Shown here: one piece after another, positions 18,963 through 28,742 of the stretch
Numbering within the stretch: the first letter of the stretch is position 1
How the letters are laid out: every line of letters starts with the position of its first letter
Made by a program: the position numbers and the translations under genes
The notes under the pieces: model-generated
Databases searched by the model: none
What the model was told of the DNA's origin: nothing
What the model saw: the letters and a program-made list of their open reading frames with translations, nothing else
Assembly: GCA_026626905.1 (NCBI GenBank)
Contig: JAPNUX010000003.1
Coordinates: 277,758-341,757 of the forward strand
Length of the DNA stretch: 64,000 bases
Origin: Desulfurococcus sp.
Lineage (GTDB): Archaea > Thermoproteota > Thermoprotei_A > Sulfolobales > Desulfurococcaceae
Reading direction: 5' to 3'

Positions 18963-19017
18963 CCCTGACGTAATCTTTTAAGCTTATATTTGAAGCCGCG
19001 TTATTTATTCTTAACAG

Positions 19018-21342
19018 GTGAGGTATGTGAAGAAGGCTAGTATTATAGTCATTCTCGTACTACTCCTACCACTATACTCGTATACAGTGATTCCACAAGC
19101 AGCAGATACATCAACTCTTCCATCGATTACTAGCGGGATAGGCGAGATCATCACAGCTAACATAGGGCCTATAGTTCCAGCAATAGTTGCTCCAGGAGAC
19201 AGCTACACAATTAAGTTGAGAGAGGAATTCAGCTCGCTGAACATTAATTCAGCTTATATGTGGACTGTGAAGCCTGAAGGCGGTAGCCTCACAGTATACA
19301 ATTATACTCTAAGCATTACTAGCATCGAGCCTGGATTATACTCTATAGCTATCCCACCTGAAGCTGAAGAAGGCTTATATGATCTAGTACTAGTAGCTGA
19401 TACAGGAGAACACGTGGTTCCGAGGTCTATATGGGTTGTCAAGTCATGGCCCAGTACTCTTAGATTCGTTGAGAACACTGATCTACACTTTATTACAGGA
19501 CAGCCGGATTCATTCACGGGAGATATAAACCGCTTCGCAGCCCTCACAATAGATAACTTGCTCTCCCCGTTCTTCATACTATGGCTTGGTGATCAAGCTG
19601 ATAATGCTGCAACCAACGAGTACATGATGGTGTCAGCATACAGGTACTCGTATACCTACAACATACCAATACTAGGCATAGCCGGCAACCATGATTACAC
19701 TGCTGGCGGCACACCATATACTAAGTATCTAGGCCCAACTGAATGGTATAGAGTGATAGCAGGTAAGCTACTTATCATAGGACTCTGGTCGCTTGAGCAG
19801 GGCTATCCACCATGGGAGAGCCTGGTTTTCGCTGAGAAAGTACTCCAGGAGTATAAGAGTATACCATACAAGATGATACTAGTTCACCACCCACCCTTCT
19901 ACTATCAGGGTGAACTGTACACATGGTATAATGACACAGAGGTATTGAAACCCTACGTACCGGGAGGACCCTCTACTCCGGTAAGCCGCTACTGGTCTGC
20001 TAATATGACTGCACTCAGATACTTCCTGAAGCTCCTGGAAGACTATAACGTCACCATGGTTCTATCAGGCCACACGCACAGGGATTTCTTCACTAAGTAT
20101 GTTAGTACTAGAACAAACACTACAACACTACTCCTCACGTTTACCACAAGTGCTCATGGATCAGCATCATACGACGGATTAAGCCTTATGGAGTTCAACC
20201 TGGAGACAGGGCAACTAGAGTTCCCGTTAAAGCCTCCAACCTTCACTGGATTCAAGAACTCTACTAGAGCACTAGCATTAAATAGCATTCCAATAGGCAT
20301 ATACCCAGTAAATAATAACTTAGGGTGGAGTAATCTCACCTTCACCTTCATGAATGTTATATACTCAAAGGGCGCATACGTGTTTAGATTCGAGAACAAC
20401 AATCTCTCCTGGATCAACTTCACAGGACGCCTCCTCTGGAGCCTCCCGTGGAATGGCAGTACTATAGGCTTCAAGAAGCTCGGTGAATCCAATGGAGCTT
20501 CGATTGAAGTATTAGACTACAAGATTATAGCTGGAAGACTCTTCATACTACTTGACTTAAACCTTCCATTCAAGGGTAGTGTGAGCTTCGCTATATACAG
20601 CATGATAGACCAGAACCCCCCTGAGGTAACACTTAGAAAGATTGTTCCAGAGAAGCCAAAAGTTAACAAGACTACTACAATATACATTGATATACGTGAT
20701 GACTCGTGGGGCTTGAACCCGTATACCCTGAAAGTGCGGTTAGGTGACACAGTAATAGCATATAGTACTATGCCCATGGATAACACTTACACTATGACTC
20801 CCTCAACCTACACAGAGCAGTTCAATAGCGTGAGCCTAATAGTATCTGTTAAGGCTACTTCTAATACAACATCAACCCTCCCACTTATAGTAGAAGTATC
20901 CGATAACGCCGGCAACACCGCTAGCTACTCATTCAACATCACGTTTGAAGCACCAGTAACTCCAACACCGTCTCCTTCTCCATCTCCTACTACGACTCCA
21001 CTGCCTTCACCAACATTAACTACAACTACAACACCTTCACCAACACCTACTCCAACTCCCACTCCAACACCCACAACAACTACACCCTCACCAACAACCA
21101 CACCCACACCAACCACCACTGAAACAACAACAAGCCCACAGACTGTTGAATCTCCAACTCCCTCGCCAACACCCACGCAGACCACTATATCATCTCCCTT
21201 CCCATCTCCGACATCCACGCCAGTGGAGTCTAAACCTGAGACTCCATCACAGGGTATAGGTATCACGCAGGAAATGATAATTGCAGTAGCGCTTCTACTC
21301 GCTGTTATAGCAGTAGTTCTAGCCTTGTGGAGGGCTAGGTAG
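19018..21342 (+). CDS. Exported calcineurin-like metallophosphoesterase with Pro/Thr stalk and anchor
   Basis: A 774-residue surface enzyme. A signal peptide follows the start ([17 protein letters not shown]). The phosphoesterase domain at about 155-385 keeps all motifs: TDLH (DxH), LGDQADN, GNHDYT, VHHPPF and SGHTHRD. Beta-rich domains follow to about 640, then a Pro/Thr/Ser stalk at about 645-740 and a helix ending WRAR that anchors it in the membrane. Many sequons point to a glycosylated outer surface. The start may be GTG 19018 or GTG 19027. It heads a same-strand series running through an exported DOMON-like protein and an ABC transporter. A phosphodiester, phosphomonoester or nucleotide substrate is possible; none is proven. 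Confidence 0.82.
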   Translation: MRYVKKASIIVILVLLLPLYSYTVIPQAADTSTLPSITSGIGEIITANIGPIVPAIVAPGDSYTIKLREEFSSLNINSAYMWTVKPEGGSLTVYNYTLSITSIEPGLYSIAIPPEAEEGLYDLVLVADTGEHVVPRSIWVVKSWPSTLRFVENTDLHFITGQPDSFTGDINRFAALTIDNLLSPFFILWLGDQADNAATNEYMMVSAYRYSYTYNIPILGIAGNHDYTAGGTPYTKYLGPTEWYRVIAGKLLIIGLWSLEQGYPPWESLVFAEKVLQEYKSIPYKMILVHHPPFYYQGELYTWYNDTEVLKPYVPGGPSTPVSRYWSANMTALRYFLKLLEDYNVTMVLSGHTHRDFFTKYVSTRTNTTTLLLTFTTSAHGSASYDGLSLMEFNLETGQLEFPLKPPTFTGFKNSTRALALNSIPIGIYPVNNNLGWSNLTFTFMNVIYSKGAYVFRFENNNLSWINFTGRLLWSLPWNGSTIGFKKLGESNGASIEVLDYKIIAGRLFILLDLNLPFKGSVSFAIYSMIDQNPPEVTLRKIVPEKPKVNKTTTIYIDIRDDSWGLNPYTLKVRLGDTVIAYSTMPMDNTYTMTPSTYTEQFNSVSLIVSVKATSNTTSTLPLIVEVSDNAGNTASYSFNITFEAPVTPTPSPSPSPTTTPLPSPTLTTTTTPSPTPTPTPTPTPTTTTPSPTTTPTPTTTETTTSPQTVESPTPSPTPTQTTISSPFPSPTSTPVESKPETPSQGIGITQEMIIAVALLLAVIAVVLALWRAR
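20964..21218 (+). repeat. Low-complexity Pro/Thr stalk-coding DNA
   Basis: C/A-rich DNA built from CCAACA/ACTCCA-like units that encodes the extracellular stalk. Blocks recur almost exactly in the stalk of the solute-binding protein gene 2.7 kb away: 28 nt at 21008-21035 equals 23794-23821, and 29 nt at 21115-21143 equals 23832-23860. Such tracts are prone to slippage and exchange. Confidence 0.8.
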
Positions 21343-21367
21343 AGTTATATTATAGATGTTGAATACT

Positions 21368-21382
21368 ATTTTTCTTCTTTCG
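21368..21382 (+). terminator. T-rich tract after phosphoesterase gene
   Basis: Pyrimidine stretch with runs of T (from 21369) about 25 bp past the stop and ahead of the next gene's TATA-like element AATATTTATATAG. A likely transcription stop by composition only, suggesting that the downstream gene has its own promoter. Confidence 0.35.
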
Positions 21383-21467
21383 TATTATCCTATGATAGAG
21401 TTTATTTTAAACCATAAGGTTTTTAACCGCTCCCCTCTTCAATATTTATATAGTATGGGTGTAAACT

Positions 21468-23453
21468 ATGAATAGGTATATCGTAGTACTCCCTATACTA
21501 CTCCTACTACTTCTACCACTAAGCTCGCTAGTAGCTGCAGCTGCTGAAAGCCAGCCGCTTGTGAAGGTTACAGTCGCGGTTGACTTAGCTCATGGTGAAA
21601 GCGATAAGTACCTGAACTATATTATGGGTAACATTACATTTGTCAACTGGAAGATTATTAATACCACTATAACTAGCGACATGTTAAGCGGTGTAGACAT
21701 ACTATTAATTGGGCAACCCAGGGTAGCATTCGCACCAGATGAGCTTGAAGCCATAAGTAGCTGGTTGAACACGGGTAGGAAGGTACTATATATTGCTGGT
21801 GACAGTGATTATGGTGGAGGACCTGCAACCATAGATGCAGTTAACAAGCTACTAGAGTATATTGGAGCTAAGCTAAGGCTTGAGCAGGCATCAGTATACT
21901 CTAGTGAAGACCAGAACTACACTTACAAGGGTGTCACCTACCCGACTGTCGCAAAAGCATACTACAGGATGCTGGCCTTCGTGGAGCCGGACAACATCCC
22001 TGAGCTGTACACCTGGATACTAGATCAAGGCGTCACTAAGCCAATATTAATGCATGGGCCTGGAGCAGTTATATGGGTTGACGAGAACGGAGTCTACCAT
22101 AACCCTGTTAATGAAACCTTCCCAGGATTGATTAGGATAGCATGGTTCCATAAAGCCTACATAGGTGATAATAACCCGCCACCACCATACGTGTATAACC
22201 CGATCATGTACGGGCAGGGCGCCGGCTTATTCGACTTCATTGGTTACGCAGCCGAGTACTGGAAGGATAAGAACGTTGTTATAACCGTTGCCTCTGAAAG
22301 CCTCTACGGTGACTACGAGCCGGCATGGGCTTCATCATACTATGGTGTTGACCTCGATGGGCCTAGATTCGTTGAAAACCTCTTCAAGTGGTGGATTAAA
22401 CTAGTGCTCCAGCCGAGCTACCTAGCTAGCACGGTATTTGAGGCACCCGACCCTGTGGGTGATGATAAGGGTAATGGAAACTTAAAGTACCCGACGAACC
22501 CAGTGTTCGCGCCTGGTGTATTCGATATAGTAGACTTCAAGGTCCTGCAGGATGAAGCCTTCATATACCTCCAAGTACAGGTTAGAAATCTCGGCGGTAA
22601 CCCATGGGGTGGGCCTAACGGCTGGATCCTCCAGCACATTCAGGTATACATGCTGACGACAGATAAATCTCTCCCGGTTAATACTTCAACAATGGGCTTG
22701 TACGTCAGCTTGAATCCAGGCTGGAATTACGTTGCAGTAGCAGTACCCGGCTGGGGTAACACCCCATTCCCAGATGGCGAGGTTTCAGCACTCTACAGAG
22801 CTGATAACGTGCTGGTAGCTGACCAGTACAACAATAAGACTCTCTTCGATACCTACGCTTATCCTGATCAAAACATAATAGAGTTCAAGATAAGTAAAAG
22901 CCTCCTGGCTGACACAGGAAACATTGAGAACTGGGTCTTCTACGTGTTCATGGCAAGCTATGATGGATACGGTGAAATGAAGATAAGGGCGGTTCAGGCC
23001 GGAGACCCCGGTGAGTGGACTCTAGGAGGCGGAGACCCGGTTGCTCTGCTAGCAAACGTTCAGCATAAAGTTGTAGATCTGGTTGCACCCACAGCCTCCA
23101 TCCAGTACAAGATGCTGTCAAGCTATGACGCCTCTGCAGGAAAGCTAGCTGTAGTCTACGGGTTGAAAGGCGGATTCCTATACGTTCCGCCGGTAACAGT
23201 TACTCAGACAGTCACAGAGACGCAGACTCTCACTCAAACAGCTACTATGACTGTGGTAAGCACAACCACCAACACGGTTACTCAAACAGCTACTGTCACG
23301 AGTACTGTTGAGAAAACGGCTACCGTGCCATCACCGACCACTGTGCTATCGACAGCAACAGTTACACAGCCTGATCTCACCACTACAGCGATAGCAGCTA
23401 TTATAGCGTTAGTAGTTGGCTTAGCGGTTGGAATGGTATTCAAGAAGAAATAA
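21468..23453 (+). CDS. Exported protein with glutamine-amidotransferase-like fold and glucodextranase-type DOMON domain, anchored
   Basis: A 661-residue surface protein. It has a signal peptide (IVVLPILLLLLLPLSSLV) and an N-terminal domain at about 33-320 that looks like a class I glutamine amidotransferase/DUF4350-type fold (VDILLIGQPRVAFAPDELEA, then LYIAGDSDYGGG). A domain at about 325-520 begins FEAPDPVGDDKGNG and contains FAPGVFDIVDFKV and GGNPWGGPNG, hallmarks of the DOMON-like module found at the C-terminus of glucodextranase and Thermococcales amylopullulanases. A Thr/Val stalk and a helix ending FKKK follow. The DOMON-like module is thought to bind sugar or the cell surface. GGGTG precedes the ATG. 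The ligand is unknown; sugar or polysaccharide sensing competes with the phosphate-scavenging idea. Confidence 0.7.
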   Translation: MNRYIVVLPILLLLLLPLSSLVAAAAESQPLVKVTVAVDLAHGESDKYLNYIMGNITFVNWKIINTTITSDMLSGVDILLIGQPRVAFAPDELEAISSWLNTGRKVLYIAGDSDYGGGPATIDAVNKLLEYIGAKLRLEQASVYSSEDQNYTYKGVTYPTVAKAYYRMLAFVEPDNIPELYTWILDQGVTKPILMHGPGAVIWVDENGVYHNPVNETFPGLIRIAWFHKAYIGDNNPPPPYVYNPIMYGQGAGLFDFIGYAAEYWKDKNVVITVASESLYGDYEPAWASSYYGVDLDGPRFVENLFKWWIKLVLQPSYLASTVFEAPDPVGDDKGNGNLKYPTNPVFAPGVFDIVDFKVLQDEAFIYLQVQVRNLGGNPWGGPNGWILQHIQVYMLTTDKSLPVNTSTMGLYVSLNPGWNYVAVAVPGWGNTPFPDGEVSALYRADNVLVADQYNNKTLFDTYAYPDQNIIEFKISKSLLADTGNIENWVFYVFMASYDGYGEMKIRAVQAGDPGEWTLGGGDPVALLANVQHKVVDLVAPTASIQYKMLSSYDASAGKLAVVYGLKGGFLYVPPVTVTQTVTETQTLTQTATMTVVSTTTNTVTQTATVTSTVEKTATVPSPTTVLSTATVTQPDLTTTAIAAIIALVVGLAVGMVFKKK

Positions 23454-23475
23454 ACCCAGCAATAAATCTTAAGTA

Positions 23476-23496
23476 ATTGTTTTTCTCCTCATCTTC
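23476..23496 (+). terminator. T-rich tract after DOMON-like gene
   Basis: A run of five T at 23480-23484 in a pyrimidine-rich stretch about 25 bp past the stop. Weak evidence for termination before the ABC transporter genes. Confidence 0.35.
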
Positions 23497-23594
23497 TAAT
23501 TTACCTGTACTGGTTCCTCGGCAGGGAACACATATAAAGCTGTGTAATTGCAATAAATATTATCCTAAATGTGGTTGGTAGCAGGTGTTATAAA

Positions 23595-25307
23595 ATGAGT
23601 AGAATGCTAGCTAAAATAGAGGGATTAACACTACTAGCCCTAATATTAGTTGCTGTTGCAGCTGGGATAGCAGTAGTTATTCTCCTAGGAAGACTTTCCC
23701 CTGGGATGCAGCCTTCTCCAACATCGTCTCCTTCTCCAACTACTACTCCGCCGTCTTCACCGACTACTACTCCTTCACCGTCTCCTTCTCCAACACCAAC
23801 ATTAACTACAACTACAACACCCTCACCAACAACCACTGAAACAACAACAAGCCCACAGACAACACCTGCTACGAGTCCAACTACAAGCCAGCCAACATAC
23901 CCGGAGTTCCCGTGGCTTGATCAATTAAAGTCTATGACGAGTGAGAGAGGTGTAACGCTGATAGTATTAACTAGGCATGAGCAGTCCATTCAAACCGAGA
24001 CTCGAAAGCTCTTCCTTGACTCTCCTGTAGCGAAAGAACTGGGAATCACTAACATTCAGTTCATATATGCTCCAGCTGAAGAATGGGTGAACTACATAAT
24101 TAACGCTGAGAAAATCGGGAAGCCAATAGATGTAGCATGGGGAGGAGGCCCCACTCTCTTCAACAACCTTGATGACAGCGGGTTCCTTCTACCAATAGAT
24201 TCCTCGAAACCAGTGTTCCAGGCGATAATGTACGAGTTAAATAAGATTCCTGCGAGAATAGGCGGCATGGAGACGTATAAGGTTGACAGAAACGGGATGA
24301 TTCACTGGATTGGTGCAAGTGTAAGCAGCTTCGGCTTCACAGTTAATACTCTTAGATTAACACAGTATCAGCTACCAATGCCTGAGAAGTGGGAGGATCT
24401 AGCTAGACCAGAATACGCTAGATATCTCCCCGATATACCGTTAGTTTCCACAGCTGATCCAACAATGAGTACTAGCAACACCAGGATATTCGAGATAATA
24501 CTGCAAGCTAAGGGTTGGGATGAAGGCTGGAGGATTCTTACATTGCTAGCTGCTAACGCGATAATATACCAGAGTAGTAGTGATGCCCGTGATGCAGTTA
24601 TAAGAGGTGATGTAGCAGTAGGCACAACAATAGACTTCTACGGGTATATGGCGCAGCAGGTTAATCCTGACTGCAAGTATATAGCCCCGAAGAATGAAAC
24701 CATAATTAATAGTGACCCGATAGCGATAGTCAACACAACAAGACACCTCGTGCACGCTATAGCTTTTGTAGCATGGGTTCTAAACGAGAATGGAGGACAG
24801 CAGGTCTGGCTTAACAAGGATATCAATAGGCTTCCAGTCAACCCCAAGACTTTTGAAACAAAGCAGGGAGCTGAAAGAAGCGACTTAAAGAAGGCTCTCG
24901 AGGAAGCTATAGGATTCCAGGGAATAATCTTCAATGAAACTCTATCAGCTGAATGGGTTAACGCAATAGTATACTACTTTAAGGCGACACTCGTAAACCC
25001 CCACAGGGATCTACAAGCGGTGTGGGCTAAGATAGCTAATGCATACCTGGAAAATAAGATAAGTAGAGAATGGTTTGACTACCTAACCAGGTATATCTCG
25101 AAGCCTCTTGAATTCACAGACCCAGTCACTAATAGTAAGGTCACCTTTACAGTAGAATACGCTATATTCATAAATAACTATTTAAATGATCAAAGGATCT
25201 ACCAGTCTCTAATGACCCAATGGGAGAACCTAGCTAGAGATAGATACCTTAAGGCATTAGACTTGTTGAATAACGCGATCTCTGGGCAACCAGTGCCGTC
25301 TAGTTAA
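23595..25307 (+). CDS. ABC transporter solute-binding protein, membrane-anchored (family 1, FbpA/PhnS/ThiB-like)
   Basis: A ~570-residue extracellular binding protein. An N-terminal helix (LTLLALILVAVAAGIAVVIL) anchors it, followed by a Pro/Thr stalk at about 40-100 and a type II binding fold at about 105-570. Landmarks are GVTLIVLTRHEQS, DVAWGGGPTLFNNL, VGTTIDFYGYMAQQ and DPIAIVNTTRH, seen in iron(III), thiamine, phosphonate and phosphoglycerate binding proteins. ATG 23595 follows AGGTG and is preferred to the in-frame start at 23571. The permease and ATPase follow. The family ranges from Fe(III) to 2-aminoethylphosphonate, so the ligand is open. Confidence 0.88.
   Translation: MSRMLAKIEGLTLLALILVAVAAGIAVVILLGRLSPGMQPSPTSSPSPTTTPPSSPTTTPSPSPSPTPTLTTTTTPSPTTTETTTSPQTTPATSPTTSQPTYPEFPWLDQLKSMTSERGVTLIVLTRHEQSIQTETRKLFLDSPVAKELGITNIQFIYAPAEEWVNYIINAEKIGKPIDVAWGGGPTLFNNLDDSGFLLPIDSSKPVFQAIMYELNKIPARIGGMETYKVDRNGMIHWIGASVSSFGFTVNTLRLTQYQLPMPEKWEDLARPEYARYLPDIPLVSTADPTMSTSNTRIFEIILQAKGWDEGWRILTLLAANAIIYQSSSDARDAVIRGDVAVGTTIDFYGYMAQQVNPDCKYIAPKNETIINSDPIAIVNTTRHLVHAIAFVAWVLNENGGQQVWLNKDINRLPVNPKTFETKQGAERSDLKKALEEAIGFQGIIFNETLSAEWVNAIVYYFKATLVNPHRDLQAVWAKIANAYLENKISREWFDYLTRYISKPLEFTDPVTNSKVTFTVEYAIFINNYLNDQRIYQSLMTQWENLARDRYLKALDLLNNAISGQPVPSS
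23710..23866 (+). repeat. Low-complexity Pro/Thr stalk-coding DNA, related to 20964-21218
   Basis: C/A-rich DNA that encodes the stalk. Two blocks of 28 and 29 nt match the stalk of the phosphoesterase gene exactly (see 20964-21218). The match is at DNA level, not only protein level, which suggests duplication or gene conversion. Confidence 0.8.
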
Positions 25308-25399
25308 AGCACTTGATCCCCCAAGCTTTTTTACGTTCATAGGCTTAAATTTTATAAACGCTTAAACACTCATAGATTTAAGTCTCTTAGGTGCTTGGC

Positions 25400-27652
25400 A
25401 TGCTGAGACAGAATACCTTACTGCTATCAGTTAGTACTCTGCTTCTAGTTGTATCACTACTAGTAAACAACTTCATGGGGCTTAACGAGTCGGTACTCGC
25501 TAATTACATTCTGATCTGTGTAGCGCTGCTTGTAGGAGCCTTAATGGTGCTTAGAGGATTCTACGATTACGATGCAGTGAAGTATAGTTTCGGTATGGGT
25601 TTTCTCGCAATAATATCCCTGATGTACGTCTTCATAGTATTATTGATAAACGCTTATGGATACCTCCTCTCCTTTACTGTTGCGCTATCCCCGTTTCTAG
25701 GCATAGTAGTTGCAGGCTACTTCAGGGATCTCTTAAGGAGAGCTAAGATTGCTAGAAGCTTGCAGAGTGGTGGAGCAATACCGTTTTCGCGTAGATTCAG
25801 AAATGTGTTAAGCCAGCTGGATGCAACCATGTGGTTTTTCATGATCTTCGGCTTCGCGTATCTCACGGTCTTCATGATCGTGCCTATACTACTGGTTTTA
25901 GTGAACTCTTTTGTGCCACCTACAGGTGGCGAATGGTGGAGTAACTTCTATAATGTTCTAAGAACGCGTAGCTACGTGAATCTCAACCCGCTTGATTCAA
26001 GCTGGTATTCTATTAGAGTGCTTCCAGATGGAACTAGGCTTCTAATATTGAGGGGTGCTAACTATGGTCCAATAGTTAACAGCATTCTGGTGGCGTCAAT
26101 TGTAACAGTTCTTGCAACAATTCTCGGGGTTGTAGTAGCCTTTGTTCTAGCCCGCTACAAGTTTCCAGGGCATTCTCTACTGAGGGTAATGGCGATCATT
26201 CCGCTCTTTAACACTCCATTCATAAACGCATATGTTGTTAGAATCATCTGGGGTCAGGATGGACCTATATCAAATCTGCTAAACACTATATACGGCTACA
26301 AGCTGATCATCGGGGATCTTGTTGGAGTAATCCTTGCTCAAACCTTAACGTTCTTCCCGATAGTTTACTTAAACGCCTACAATAGCTTCATCAACGTGGA
26401 TCCGTCTACCGAGGAGCAAGCTGAGAACCTTGGCGCCAGAGGCTTTAAGCTTTTCAGAAGCATTACTCTACCTCTAGCACTACCGGGTATAGCAGCCGGC
26501 TCAATACTGGTTTTCGTTTTCAGCTTAGAGGATCTCGGTGCCCCAATAATATTCAACTTTAGAGATCTAATAAGCTACAGGATATATAATAACCTCAGGA
26601 GTGGAAGTGCTACAAGCATTATATCACCGGAGACAGCTGCTCTAGGAGTAGTCCTACTACTGCTAACAATACTCTCATTCCTGGCTATCAGAAATTATGT
26701 GAGCATGAGAAGCTATGCTATGATCAGTAGAGGTGGAAGATTTAATCCGCGAATAAGACGTCCAGGTGTCCTCGGCTTACTTGCCATATACCTGCTAGTC
26801 TTCCCGATAGTTGTACTCGCAATGATCCCGCAGCTTGGTGTGATACTTATATCCTTGAATATCATGAAGCCTTATCCAACAGCAACTGGCATCGAGTTAT
26901 CCATGCCTGGAAGCCTCTCCGGCATGTTCGTGTATATAAGTAAGGTTCTCTCAGACCCCAATATATCCTACTACATCACCAACACGTTAATCTACGCTGG
27001 CGTCTCAGTAGTGATAGCTGTATTCCTGGCGACGGCAGTCGGCTACAGTGTGAGCAGGCTTAAGATCAAGTGGCTTGCGAACACTCTTGATGCTCTTGCA
27101 ACCTCACCTCTAGCTATACCCGGCCTTGTGTTAGCCATAGGATACTTCTACTTCTTCACAATACTAGCTAACATGCTCTCGAGTATAACGCCATGGGCTA
27201 ACGTATTAATGCCGGGGCCGGGGTTTGCAACATGGCTACTATTCATTATAGCTTTCAGCGTGAGAAGACTTCCATACGTGGTTAGGTCGGTTTTCGCAGG
27301 CTTCCAGCAGGTACACGAGAATCTTGAGGAGGCAGCCATGAATCTCGGTGCATCGAGAATTAGAGTAGTTTTCGGCGTAGTACTCCCATTCATTATAGGA
27401 TACATACTCAGCGGTGCACTAATAGGCTTCATATACATGGCTACAGAGGTTTCAACAAGCGTCACCTACGGTGGAATAAACGACAGGTATGCACCGCTAA
27501 CATACTACATGGCTAGCACTATCAGCGGTGGAGCAGGGCAGGGCCCGATGCTTGTTGCAGCAATGGGTACTCTCCTCATAATAATACAGTTGACAGTAGT
27601 ACTCATAGTTGTCCACGTATTTAAGCAGAGGTATGCCTTCATAGGAGTGTAA
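25400..27652 (+). CDS. ABC transporter permease, two fused BPD_transp_1 domains
   Basis: A ~750-residue inner-membrane permease. About four extra helices sit at the N-terminus (to ~105), then two binding-protein-dependent permease domains. Each has an EAA loop that docks the ATPase: EEQAENLGARGFKLFRSITL in the first half and EEAAMNLGASRIRVVFGVVL in the second. The fused two-domain layout is typical of the iron(III)/thiamine/2-aminoethylphosphonate group (FbpB/ThiP/PhnU-V). ATG 25400 lies after AGGTG at good spacing; the in-frame GTG at 25391 is less likely. The ATPase gene begins 13 bp after the stop. Confidence 0.9.
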   Translation: MLRQNTLLLSVSTLLLVVSLLVNNFMGLNESVLANYILICVALLVGALMVLRGFYDYDAVKYSFGMGFLAIISLMYVFIVLLINAYGYLLSFTVALSPFLGIVVAGYFRDLLRRAKIARSLQSGGAIPFSRRFRNVLSQLDATMWFFMIFGFAYLTVFMIVPILLVLVNSFVPPTGGEWWSNFYNVLRTRSYVNLNPLDSSWYSIRVLPDGTRLLILRGANYGPIVNSILVASIVTVLATILGVVVAFVLARYKFPGHSLLRVMAIIPLFNTPFINAYVVRIIWGQDGPISNLLNTIYGYKLIIGDLVGVILAQTLTFFPIVYLNAYNSFINVDPSTEEQAENLGARGFKLFRSITLPLALPGIAAGSILVFVFSLEDLGAPIIFNFRDLISYRIYNNLRSGSATSIISPETAALGVVLLLLTILSFLAIRNYVSMRSYAMISRGGRFNPRIRRPGVLGLLAIYLLVFPIVVLAMIPQLGVILISLNIMKPYPTATGIELSMPGSLSGMFVYISKVLSDPNISYYITNTLIYAGVSVVIAVFLATAVGYSVSRLKIKWLANTLDALATSPLAIPGLVLAIGYFYFFTILANMLSSITPWANVLMPGPGFATWLLFIIAFSVRRLPYVVRSVFAGFQQVHENLEEAAMNLGASRIRVVFGVVLPFIIGYILSGALIGFIYMATEVSTSVTYGGINDRYAPLTYYMASTISGGAGQGPMLVAAMGTLLIIIQLTVVLIVVHVFKQRYAFIGV

Positions 27653-27665
27653 GGAGGTGCCCGGG

Positions 27666-28742
27666 TTGACGAGGGTTAGATTAGAAGGAGTTTCCAAATA
27701 TTACGGTACAGTTGTCGCAGCCGACGACGTTAACATTGATATTGAAAGCGGCGAGTTCTTCACTATACTGGGTCCCTCAGGCTGCGGTAAAACAACTACT
27801 CTAAGAATCATAGCAGGCTTTGAAACCCCTGATAAAGGTAGAGTATACTTTGACGACGAGGATGTAACCTTCCTGAAACCATATAAGAGGAATACAGCTA
27901 TGGTATTCCAGAATTACGCTCTATGGCCTCACATGACTGTTTTCGAGAACGTAGCCTACGGGTTGAAGCTCAGGAAGAAGGAACTAGGCTTAACAGATGA
28001 AGATATAAGAAGAATGGTGAAAGAATCCCTAGAATTAGTAAAGCTCTCCGGGATGGAAAATAGATATCCACTACAGCTTTCAGGCGGGCAGCAGCAGAGA
28101 GTAGCCTTAGCTAGAGCACTAGTAGTAAAGCCAAGAGTGCTCCTGCTGGATGAGCCGTTAAGCAACCTTGACGCCAAGCTGAGAATAGAGATGAGGGAGG
28201 AGTTGAAGAGGCTCCAGAGAAGTCTCAAGCTGACAACAATATACGTAACACATGATCAGGTGGAGGCCATGAGCCTCAGCGACCGAATGGCTGTGATGAA
28301 TAAAGGTAGAGTCATGCAGGTGGGCTCGCCTAGGGAACTGTACTTCAAGCCTAAAAACCTATTTGTGGCAGACTTCCTCGGTAGAAGCAGCATCTACCCG
28401 GGTGAATTAATCTCTCAGGAGAAGGATAGAGTAGAGGCTAGATTAGAGGATGCTGATATAATAGTGCGCGGTGTAACACCATTCGAGAAGCTGCCCAGGA
28501 AGGTCTCTATAATCATACGCCCAGAGATCATAAGTCTAGGTGGTAGAGCCCTCCCCGACGATACAACTATTAAAGGTGTAGTAGACTTCGCCATGTTCCT
28601 CGGGGATAGAGTTGAAGCTAGAATTAAAGTGGGCAGGCTACCATTACTAGCCTACTTCCCCAATACTGCGAACATCGAGGTCGGCATGGAGGTCGAGTTA
28701 ACTCTACCATGGAGGAATATTATTATTCTTCCAGCTGAGTGA
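27666..28742 (+). CDS. ABC transporter ATPase with TOBE domain
   Basis: The ~358-residue energy subunit of the preceding permease. It has Walker A GPSGCGKTT, Q-loop MVFQNYALWP, signature LSGGQQQRVALARAL, Walker B VLLLDEPLSNLDAK, H-loop VTHDQVEAMS and a C-terminal TOBE regulatory domain. It belongs to the FbpC/PotA/UgpC/MalK cluster, whose sequence alone does not fix the substrate. A strong GGAGGTG at 27652-27658 sets TTG 27666 as the start rather than GTG 27657. The 3' end overlaps the convergent phosphodiesterase gene by 20 bp. Confidence 0.92.
   Translation: MTRVRLEGVSKYYGTVVAADDVNIDIESGEFFTILGPSGCGKTTTLRIIAGFETPDKGRVYFDDEDVTFLKPYKRNTAMVFQNYALWPHMTVFENVAYGLKLRKKELGLTDEDIRRMVKESLELVKLSGMENRYPLQLSGGQQQRVALARALVVKPRVLLLDEPLSNLDAKLRIEMREELKRLQRSLKLTTIYVTHDQVEAMSLSDRMAVMNKGRVMQVGSPRELYFKPKNLFVADFLGRSSIYPGELISQEKDRVEARLEDADIIVRGVTPFEKLPRKVSIIIRPEIISLGGRALPDDTTIKGVVDFAMFLGDRVEARIKVGRLPLLAYFPNTANIEVGMEVELTLPWRNIIILPAE

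Noticed and set aside
20964..21218. C/A-rich repeats as a mobile element or satellite
   Set aside because: In frame and encodes a Pro/Thr stalk within a signal peptide/anchor protein; no element ends or transposase.
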